Source of the DNA: Hormiphora californensis
Taxonomy: Eukaryota > Ctenophora > Tentaculata > Cydippida > Pleurobrachiidae
DNA: 64,000 nt
Direction: 5' to 3'
NCBI GenBank assembly: GCA_020137815.1
Contig: CM035356.1
Span: 4,813,789-4,877,788 of the forward strand
The notes under the pieces are model-generated. The model saw only the letters and a list, made by a program, of their open reading frames with translations, had not been told where the DNA came from and did no database searches. The stretch's first letter is position 1; each line of letters starts with the position of its first letter. The position numbers and the translations under genes were made by a program. This document shows, piece after piece, positions 35,693-64,000 of the stretch.

Positions 35693-35998
35693 ATGACTTT
35701 TGATAAACTTCTATTTAGCATATCAGAAGGAATGTCTCTCCTAGAATCTGACTTGTCAATGGAGGCATCAGGAGACCCGGTGATACTCACTGCTTCTTCG
35801 ACCTCACTTATAAGCAATCCCCATGTAAGTTCCCTTTTTCTCACTTCACAAATGACATTACTTTGCGGAGTAGATTTACAACACAAGATAACAGAATGAA
35901 GACAGAATGTAAATCTCTATTTCTAGGACCTGCAAGAAGAGAGCTACTGTACAGGTGATCTAACACTCGACCCACCCGCCACGGCGTCCATCGAACAG
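35693..35998 (+). CDS. Two coding exons, probably the 5' end of CDC23
   Basis: Exon 35693-35824 (MTFDKLLFSISEGMSLLESD and on to SNPH) ends at CAT|gtaagt, and exon 35927-35998 (DLQEESYCTGDLTLDPP, then SIEQ) sits between ttctag and CAG|gtgaga; both junctions are phase 0. An in-frame taa precedes the first ATG; the second Met at 35732 is an alternative start. The next plus-strand coding exon is the DEG/ENaC first exon, whose ATG frame does not fit phase 0. The CDC23 exon at 40959 does fit (SIEQ then VRQDLYKASRDC, resembling the DLR start of CDC23). I therefore favour these as CDC23 exons with a 5-kb intron; a transcript is needed to prove it. Confidence 0.55.
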
Positions 35999-36294
35999 GT
36001 GAGACATGCTTCCGGCCCCATATAATGTGATGTAAGCCATTGTACTCCGCAAACAATGCTATGACGCCGTCTATACTCCGCTCTTTTTTAGAGAAAATAT
36101 ATATGTTGTGTCTGCAGCTTCCCTTGGCTTTGTTGGTGCTATTCTGTTTTAACTCTTTCTCAGTTTTTTACACTTTTTCAGAGAAAGACTAATGATTCGT
36201 TGAGTTTTTTAAAGCTTCAAACATTTATATATCAGTGATCATGTTCTTTAATGTTTTATTTGCTCATTTGCATTAAGTTTGTCCAGCACCCAAA

Positions 36295-38251
36295 ATGGTG
36301 GTACTGAACGCTTCACCATGGGATGAAGAGGAAACCAAGGGACATGAAACCCAGCGTGTCAGTGATGATCCATTTCTCTTTGGATTTCAAGATCTTGCCA
36401 GCGAATATTATCAGGTTTTGCCATCGAATATTATCAGGTTTTGCCACTCAAACTAACTTTAAGTCCGGCAGAAATTTTCGTCTAACACAGTTTACATTTC
36501 AGGTGCTTAGAGAGAAATCTCGGCCTAAAATTTGCAAAATTATTTGGGCAGTTTTGGTGTTTGGTCTTATGATCCTTACGTTTTACATGATCTACAAACT
36601 TCTCCACGACTATTTTCAGTACGACTCGTTCAACAAAATATCAACAAAATTTGAAACGAGTTTGGTGTTTCCTGCCATCAGTATTTGTAACCTCAACTAC
36701 ATCAACTACACCAAGTTATCTGACTATCTTCAAGATGATCCATCAACGAAAAACAGCCTTGACGCATTTCTATTCGGATTGACGGCCAATGGTCACGACA
36801 CTCGGGATCCATTTACATTTATCAACAAAACCGCTTTCGACTTGTTGGAAGAGTGGGAGGATAACCTAAACGAATCCGTGAGCATAACTTTCAGAAATCA
36901 GCTCTACGATATGATGATAGGAAAATACGATTTTGTGTTCGGAGGTGCAGGAATGTACATTCCCACTAGTAATTGGTCACTCTACGATGGCTACACAAAA
37001 CTCGGAAACTGCCTTGAAATGAATGACGATGGGAGTTTGGAGCAGATTATCCACGGCAAGGATGGAGGACTGACAGTTGATCTTGACACAAAGTCCGACA
37101 ATTACATTTTCACTGCCGGTTCCCGAGGTTTTGTAGCTTTTATCCGTGATCAGGATGAAACAGTGCTGTTCAACCAAGGCGGAACGTACATCCAGCCGGG
37201 CTCGGAGACTTTCCTGAAGATTTCAAAGAAGAAAATATCACGACTGGGAGATCCATACGGGACTTGTAAAGATACATACAGCAAATTTTCAAAGTTCGCC
37301 ACACCCAAAGCAGAGACGGTACGAGAGTGCATCCAGCGTCAGTTCATTTCATTTTACACCACCGGTTGTGGGTGTATTCCATGGTATGTGGTGCAGAGAA
37401 TGGGAAACTTGGAAAAGTTTGAAGTCCTCGATGATATGGTGCTGGATGTCATTGCGAGGTCGAGTAAAGTTGATGAGGAAATGGAAACCAATGATAAGGG
37501 AGGAGAGCGGCCTGAGAAGAGGAAGGAGGGAGTTAACCATACCAAGAAACTGTCAGGCATAGAAAAACTGCGAAAAGGTGTCCGAAAATTCAAAATGTCC
37601 AGTACAAATACTGTCGATCGTTCCAAAAAAGAAGAATCAGGCGATAAAGGATTCGATCAGGACTCCTTTGGTGGTGAAGACTCTGAAAATTCCACGGAAG
37701 AAACGGAGCCATGGCCTACTTTAGAACCTCAAATAAATACCAGTAACTACACAAACTACACGTGTTCTTTTGCCCTCGATCAAACGTGTGACTTCGTCAT
37801 CAAATACCTGACCCGAACGGCGGAATTGAAGTACGAGTCATGTAGTGAGCCGTGTAGTTACGACAGTTGGGACGTCGAAATTGATCAAGTTGGATTCCCC
37901 TCAACCCTCGACTACTTTACCCGCTTTTTGAAGCACGAGGTCTACATCTGGCCTGCACCGAGTTTTGAGTATGCCAAGGAGAATCTGGCGAGGATTCACA
38001 TTTACTACGCCGAACTAAAGGAAGACGTTGTAGAGCAGGAAAAAGCGTACGAAGTTCAGAATTTTGTTGCTGAGTTTGGGGGAACGGTTGATTTGTTCAT
38101 TGGGTTTTCGTTTTTTACCGTTTTCCAGCTCGTTGAGATAATGATGGCGTGGTGTGTGTTTAAGTGCTGTAGGAGGAAGAAGGAGTCTGTTGATCTCCCC
38201 TCCTATGAAGACGTTACTAGTCCTACTGTACTGGAGAATGCTATTGTGTAA
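36295..38251 (+). CDS. DEG/ENaC-family sodium channel subunit, 622 aa, 2 exons
   Basis: Exon 1, 36295-36414, encodes MVVLNASPWDEEE ... FGFQDLASEYYQ; exon 2 is 36503-38251, joined in phase 0. The start is fixed by the paralogue on the other strand (38621-40525), which has the same exon structure and N-terminus. TM1 spans about residues 53-77, followed by the family motif FPAISICNLN (96-105). The extracellular part has conserved cysteines (CGCIPWY, CSEPCSYDSWDVEI) and an extra 100-residue charged insert. TM2 begins after EFGGTVDLF with GFS (574-576) at the GxS selectivity-filter position. The short tail holds LPSYEDV. These proteins form trimeric, amiloride-type cation channels gated by peptides, acid or force; the ligand is not inferable. 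The donor region is tandemly duplicated (cgaatattatcaggttttgcca twice). Confidence 0.93.
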
Positions 38252-38543
38252 ATAATACTATTTGAACAAGGTGGTAGAGACTGGTAGTGCAATTGTAATA
38301 CAGTGTACTACTTTTCAATTATACATTTAGCTCATTACATTCTTGATCAAATTGCCTCTATAATTGTCTCACTGAGCGGTTAAAATAATTTAAATATCAT
38401 TAATCATTCCACGTAGAATTATTATAGAACAGCAATATATTTACATTATGCATACATCCTTGATCATTCTATACATTAGCTTGCCTTGCTCGATCCTCTC
38501 TCACGACGGACGAGGATACCCACAACATAACCAGCTACAATAT

Positions 38544-38549
38544 AATAAA
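38544..38549 (+). promoter_or_regulatory. Possible poly(A) signal AATAAA of the plus-strand channel gene
   Basis: AATAAA about 290 bp after the stop at 38251, close to the 3' end of the convergent gene. Three copies of a 15-bp word (gatatgtatctagta) lie at 38581-38620. Confidence 0.4.
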
Positions 38550-38620
38550 TATCTTTGAAAACTTCCAATTTCCAGATCTAGATATGTATCTAGTAGATAT
38601 GTATCTAGTAGATATGTATC

Positions 38621-40525
38621 TCACACGGCATTATTTGCTACCACAGTTGCTTTGCTAGGTCCGGGCTCACTTTGCTCACACGTATTTCCTCTGGTCGCAG
38701 CTCTCCGGCAACACTTCATCACAATCCAAGCAACTCCAATCTCAATAAGTTGAAAAACTGTAAAAAATGAAAATCCGATAAAAATATCCACCGTTCCACC
38801 GAATTCGGCTATGAAATTCTGGATTTCGTAAACTTTTTGCTGTTGAACAACGTCTTCTTTGAGTGCGGTGTAGTAAATATGTAACCGAGCCATGTTTTCC
38901 TTTGCATACTCGTATGTTGGGGGAGGTGAGATGTAGACTTTGTCCTTAATGAACGCATCGAAATATGCCTCTGTTGCTGGAAATCCAACCGAATCAATTT
39001 CCACATTCCAGGAGTTGTAAGAACATGGTTCACTACACTCATCTAACTCTATCTCACCGGACCGTACGAGGAAGTTGTAGATGAAGTCGCAGGTCCTTGC
39101 CAGTGTGTAGGTGCACATCATATCAGTATAGCTGTTGTTTAAAAACTCATCTACCATCCTTTTCTCCCTCCTTTTCTCCCTCCTTTTCTCCGTCATCTTC
39201 TCCCTCCTCCTCCCATTGGATTGCTTGAACAGTTTTGTTATGTTGTCAGGAAGCGAGGTAGTTGATATTCTGCTAGTTTTTCTAGCGGCAATGGTTTCGG
39301 TCCACTTTATCATAAGATCATCAAGTACTTGATACTTCTCTAGCCCTATCATCCGCTTGATAAAATACCATGGTATACAAGCACAAGTGTCCAGTAAAGT
39401 GTCAATATACTGTCTCTCTATACACTCCCTCACTGTCTCAGAACTTCCTCCAAACTTGGAGTACCGACTCTCAACATCCTGACAGGTGCCGTAGGGCGGG
39501 CCAAGCCGGGAAACCTTTCTCTTGTTCAACTTCATGAAGGTCTCCGTGCCGGGGGAAATAAAGTACGCACCATGCTCCGTAAACACTGTTTCATCTTGGT
39601 CTCTGATAAAGACAGCGAACCCCCGGGTCTTAACCCCAGGAACATAATCTTGTAGTTTCGCGTCCAGATCTACCGTTAAACCACCGTGAATACCCTGAAT
39701 GACCTGGATATACGATGCGTCATCGTTAATTTCCATACAGCTTCCAAGCTTGGTGTACCCGTCATATAATGACCAGTTGGCAGTAGAGATAACAAACCCC
39801 TGACCGCCAAATATGTAATCGTAACTACCAACAAACGTGTCGTATAGTTGCATCCTGTAATGGTAGTCCATAGTTGTGTATGTCTCACGTTCCCATTTGT
39901 CCAACGTTTGTACGATCTCAACGTATTGCTGCAAGCCGGATATGGGGTCTTCTAAATATTCCATTTCATTAAGAATCCACATGTAACTCCCAAATACTTC
40001 CATGACGTCAGAATCCACCATTTCCTCCTCCACTTTTGTGTAGTTGATGTAGTTGAGGTTACAAATACTGATGGCAGGAAACACCAAACTCGTTACAAAT
40101 TCCGTGGAGAGTTTGTTATATGAATCGTACTGAAAATAGTCGTGGATAAGCCTGTAGACCATATACAGTGTGAGAGCCATCAGACCACACACCAAAACTG
40201 CCCAGATTATTTTACACCATCTTGGACGAGATTTTTCTCGTAGCACCTGAGGATAATAGAGTCAGAAAATGGTAGCTTTGCTCGTAGCACCTGATGATAA
40301 AAGATTCGGAAAATAACTGGTAGCTTTGCGCTCCAGTCTACACTACATCTTTAACTTATTTCGTCTCGACCTATAGCTTTATAGTTGTCTGTTGTTTATT
40401 ACCTGGTAGTAATCGCTGGCAAGATCTTGGAATCCAAACAAGACAGGATCATCATCATTGCTGCCTCTCTCAGGTTGTTCCTCGGTTTCTTCCACTGTCC
40501 ACGGTGTTGTGTTTAGTACAACCAT
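38621..40525 (-). CDS. DEG/ENaC-family sodium channel subunit, 582 aa, 2 exons
   Basis: Exon 1, 40525-40403 (MVVLNTTPWTVEE to FGFQDLASDYYQ, donor CAG|gtaata), joins exon 2, 40246-38621, in phase 0. TM1 follows SRPRWCKIIWAVLVC; FPAISICNLN, CACIPWY, CSEPCSYNSWNVEI and the pore segment EFGGTVDIFIGFSFFTVFQL are all present. It is a clear tandem-duplicate paralogue of 36295-38251, facing it tail to tail with 370 bp between stops. The extracellular insert is shorter and contains a Lys/Arg/Glu run (REKMTEKRREKRREKR) from a small tandem repeat. The intron holds a duplicated acceptor (tcgtagcacctga twice). The two subunits may co-assemble; this is inference. Confidence 0.93.
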
Positions 40526-40789
40526 TGTGCCTTGTTCGACCCTCTATCTCTTTACAAATGTAAAGGAGGGTTAGAACATATAACAACAACCATCTCTGTG
40601 TTTAGATTTTAGTCAATAAGGGTGTGTAGTGTGTGTAGATAGTAATAGTTTAATCTATTAAGATTATCATTAATTAAGATAGGATGGCTATGGTATACAA
40701 AAAGCTAACAAAGCAAAGATATAGAGAATTCTCAGAGCAAACCAGTACATACATCTTTAATATTTATAGGACTCTCTTTCTCCACCCGG

Positions 40790-40840
40790 CCCTCTCTCTC
40801 TCTCTCTCTCTGCATTAAGATGGGATCTCTAAACCCTCTC

Positions 40841-40921
<81 letters not shown>

Positions 40922-40945
40922 TAAGATGGGATCTCTAAACCCCCT
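40790..40945. repeat. (CT)n tract flanked by a 28-bp direct repeat
   Basis: gcattaagatgggatctcta is present at both 40812 and 40918, around almost pure CT. It ends about 14 bp before the CDC23 exon at 40959 and supplies part of its pyrimidine tract. Confidence 0.85.
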
Positions 40946-40958
40946 CTCTCCTCATTAG

Positions 40959-49741
<8,783 letters not shown>

Positions 49742-51755
49742 TGAGAGATCAAGGACACCCCCACCCCCTGATACCCCCAGTGATAATGACATGTCATTCT
49801 GATGAGAGATCAAGGACACCCCCACCCCCTGATACCCCCAGTGATAATGACATGTCATTCTGATGAGAGATCCAGGACACCCCCACCCCCTGATACCCCC
49901 AGTGATAATGACATGTCATTCTGATGAGAGATCCAGGACACCACCACCCCCTGATACCCCCAGTGATAATGACATGTCATTCTGATGAGAGATCTAGGAC
50001 ACCCCCACCCCCTGATACCCCCAGTGATAATGACATGTCATTCTGATGAGAGATCCAGGACACCCCCACCCCCTGATACCCCCAGTGATAATGACATGTC
50101 ATTCTGATGAGAGATCCAGGACACCCCCACCCCCTGATACCCCCAGTGATAATGACATGTCATTCTGATGAGAGATCCAGGACACCCCCACCCCCTGATA
50201 CCCCCAGTGATAATGACATGTCATTCTGATGAGAGATTCAGGACACCCCCACCCCCTGATACCCCCAGTGATAATGACATGTCATTCTGATGAGAGATCC
50301 AGGACACCCCCACCCCCTGATACCCCCAGTGATAATGACATGTCATTCTGATGAGAGATCCAGGACACCCCCACCCCCTGATACCCCCAGTGATAATGAA
50401 ATGTCATTCTGATGAGAGATCAAGGACACCCCCACCCCCTGATACCCCCAGTGATAATGACATGTCATTCTGATGAGAGATCTAGGACACCCCCACCCCC
50501 TGATACCCCCAGTGATAATGACATGTCATTCTGATGAGAGATCAAGGACACCCCCACCCCCTGATACCCCCAGTGATAATGACATGTCATTCTGATGAGA
50601 GATCCAGGACACCCCCCACCCCCTGATACCCCCAGTGATAATGACATGTCATTCTGATGAGAGATCTAGGACACCACCACCCCCTGATACCCCCAGTGAT
50701 AATGACATGTCATTCTGATGAGAGATCCAGGACACCCCCACCCCCTGATACCCCCAGTGATAATGACATGTCATTCTGATGAGAGATCCAGGACACCCCC
50801 ACCCCCTGATACCCCCAGTGATAATGACATGTCATTCTGATGAGAGATCCAGGACACCCCCACCCCCTGATACCCCCAGTGATAATGACATGTCATTCTG
50901 ATGAGAGATCCAGGACACCCCCACCCCCTGATACCCCCAGTGATAATGACATGTCATTCTGATGAGAGATCCAGGACACCCCCACCCCCTGATACCCCCA
51001 GTGATAATGACATGTCATTCTGATGAGAGATCTAGGACACCCCCACCCCCTGATACCCCCAGTGATAATGACATGTCATTCTGATGAGAGATCCAGGACA
51101 CCACCACCCCCTGATACCCCCAGTGATAATGACATGTCATTCTGATGAGAGATCCAGGACACCCCCACCCCCTGATACCCCCAGTGATAATGACATGTCA
51201 TTCTGATGAGAGATCCAGGACACCCCCACCCCCTGATACCCCCAGTGATAATGACATGTCATTCTGATGAGAGATCCAGGACACCCCCACCCCCTGATAC
51301 CCCCAGTGATAATGACATGTCATTCTGATGAGAGATCCAGGACACCCCCACCCCCTGATACCCCCAGTGATAATGACATGTCATTCTGATGAGAGATCTA
51401 GGACACCCCCACCCCCTGATACCCCCAGTGATAATGACATGTCATTCTGATGAGAGATCTAGGACACCACCACCCCCTGATACCCCCAGTGATAATGACA
51501 TGTCATTCTGATGAGAGATCAAGGACACCCCCACCCCCTGATACCCCCAGTGATAATGACATGTCATTCTGATGAGAGATCTAGGACACCACCACCCCCT
51601 GATACCCCCAGTGATAATGACATGTCATTCTGATGAGAGATCCAGGACACCACCACCCCCTGATACCCCCAGTGATAATGACATGTCATTCTGATGAGAG
51701 ATCAAGGACACCCCCACCCCCTGATACCCCCAGTGATAATGACATGTCATTCTGA

Positions 51756-53274
51756 TCTAGGACGGACTTTGATATCTAGATATTTCACATTTTGGGACAA
51801 TATATTACGATCAACATTAATATTGAAAATATGAGGCCAAGTTGCCCACACTTGACAATACATAACTTGTAGTTGTAGCTAAAGAATGAACCTTGGGCAG
51901 GGATTACTATTTGGAAATCTAGTGTATGTTATTTGTTCGAGTATGTATTGTTTTTTTGTTGCAAGAGAAAGGGATATTTTAATCTTGGCTCAGTAGCGGA
52001 CTACTGGTACCTGCCGTAATCCGCCGTGCGATAGAAGATCATGGGTGTATTAATGTGGAAGATGGTTGATCGTGATGTTTTTATGTCAGATTTGTATTTT
52101 AAACAATTCTTTCACATTAACCCAAAAACTCTGTTGTCGTTTCGATTTATCATACGTTTGGATTTGGAAATCGTCTTTCCACATGGCTTGGCTGGTTACT
52201 GTTAGGTGTGGTTGACCAACACCAGCGGTCGGGTTCGCTATCGGTTGTGCCAGTTCAAATGGGCAGGGGGCACCGTCCGCGGTGGATGGAGGACGGAGGT
52301 GGACGGTGGTTCGAGTCTAGTTGGGGGCTGCTGCAGTGAATCTCGCTGTTCCGGAGTTCGGTCAGACATTGGACGTCGTGAACCAGTACCTGTACTCCTT
52401 ACCAGCACCGCCACCACACTGTGGCCGTGAGTGGTCAATATGACGGAGCATCACTGAAAAAAAGCGAAGCTTTTTCAGAACATTATTCTCAGTACGCGAC
52501 CCCATCTGAGCGCACAGATCAGAATCAAATGGGCATGGCGCCGCCATACAGGGAACACGTGAGACCCACTGCAGCAGCCCCGGCCCCAACTTCAAACCAC
52601 CTCTCTGGTCCCATAGCTCCATGGTTGTCCTGGCCTGAGCCGCCAGCCAGCTCGGTCATACGAATCCAACTAACATGGGTGCTTGTAGTGAGAATACGGT
52701 ATCGGTTCAACACGGTGTCAGTGAAAAACGGTAAGACGAGACCAATCAGAGCGCCAGATTGACAACACGTGACACCGAAATATATATGTATTTGAAATAC
52801 ATATGTATTTCAGAAACCGTAATGGTCAAATACCGTATTATTCAGACACTTGTTGAGTTACTCAACAATCAGACACCGTATTCCCACTACAAGCAGCACT
52901 GTTAACCAAGACGATCATCGTTCTCTTTGGAGAAATTACGTTCGTGAGCTCGTTAAATTTTGGTTCGATTCGTATGACAATACTGACAAAGTCAAAGGCG
53001 TTCATTTTACATTTGAAACTCTGAACAGAGTTACAAGAAATCGAGGAAAATAACAATTGTTTTACATGGGTTTCCTTCAGAGTTCACTAATATATTCAAA
53101 ATTTAAATAGTTTAGTCCTAGACAGTGTAATAATTTACTAGCACATTCAATTATCTCTCTCCCTCTTCAATTCTCGTGTGACGACTGAGTAACTGCATGA
53201 CGTCCACGGTAGAATGATTATTCCTTGGGTGCAGGTCCTGTACTACAGGATCCTATAAAGCTGGTAGTGATCGT
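51756..53274. other. Stretch without an assigned gene
   Basis: Holds a GGCGCC-family repeat (about 52495-52552), a short hairpin gaaaaaaagcgaagctttttc (about 52454) and an AT palindrome atatgtatttgaaatacatat (about 52788). I saw no exon; the 3' UTR of CDC23 should end somewhere in its start, but no AATAAA was evident. Confidence 0.5.
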
Positions 53275-63651
<10,377 letters not shown>

Positions 63652-64000
63652 CTGAGATGTTAGGAAGATGTTAAGAAGATGTTAGGGAGATGTTAGGGAG
63701 ATGTTAGGAAGATGTTAGGGAGATGTTAGGAAGATGTTAGGAAGATGTTAGGAAGATGCTAGGAAGATTTTAGGAAGATGTTAGGAAGATGTTAGGAAGA
63801 TGTTAGGAAGATGTTAAGAAGATGTTAGGAAGATGTTAGGAAGATGTTAGGAGGGTGTTATAGGAAGATGTTAGGAAGATGTTAGGAAGATGTTAGAGAG
63901 ATGTTAGAGGTATGTTGGGGAGATGTTAGGAAGATGTTAGGAAGATGTTAGGAAGATTTTAGGAAGATGTTAGGAAGATGTTGGGAAGATGTTAGGGAGA
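63652..64000. repeat. Minisatellite, 11-bp unit gatgttaggaa, about 30 copies, running off the window
   Basis: Near-perfect copies from about 63655 to the end. Read on the minus strand, the array supplies the acceptor taacatctcag of the tektin exon at 63651. Confidence 0.95.

Noticed and set aside
37354-37626. Antisense frames inside the DEG/ENaC genes
   Set aside because: Shadows of the channel coding sequence, which has the family motifs in frame.

Overview
This window looks like nuclear DNA from an animal, probably an early-branching marine invertebrate such as a sponge, although the sequence alone cannot fix the species. The genes are split by short GT-AG introns. They encode typical metazoan proteins: an astacin metalloprotease, DEG/ENaC channels, the APC/C subunit CDC23 and an axonemal tektin. 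The DNA between and inside them is full of (GA)n/(CT)n tracts, minisatellites and palindromic (fold-back) transposable elements. There are no operons and no bacterial, phage or CRISPR features.

Layout. 1-934 (-): catalytic domain of an astacin protease, cut by the window edge. 1135-3052 (+): complete three-exon gene for a RhoGAP-like protein of about 564 residues. 5259-7796 (-): a proline-rich open frame and the 3' exons of an unrecognised gene. 8560-9705: degenerate minisatellite. 12789-14402 (-): acidic/Gln-rich gene whose frame is broken at a T5 homopolymer. 14.4-35.6 kb: almost gene-free and built of repeats, including two elements with 9-bp target duplications (Mutator-like) and a nest of elements at 27952-34987, where fold-back B sits in fold-back A, and B itself holds a TTAA-flanked (piggyBac-type) palindrome and a LINE 3' end.

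35.7-49.7 kb (+): CDC23 (APC8). Fourteen exons from 40959 to 49741 are assigned with high confidence. Two candidate 5' exons lie at 35693-35998. If they belong to it, one CDC23 intron holds two convergent DEG/ENaC genes. Another CDC23 intron carries an antisense multi-pass membrane protein gene (43440-45053). The last coding segment of CDC23 has been amplified into about 34 copies of a 61-bp minisatellite (49681-51755).

53.3-64 kb (-): tektin gene with nine exons recognised and the N-terminus outside the window. One intron houses a small secreted acidic Ser-Gly repeat protein on the opposite strand (54552-55147, with a TATA box). Another holds two abutting TTAA-type fold-back elements.

Themes: genes nested in introns of housekeeping genes, tandem repeats that contain or abut splice sites, and families of fold-back elements whose target duplications can be read directly. 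All exon joins were worked out by eye from splice-site consensus, frame and phase, and protein similarity.
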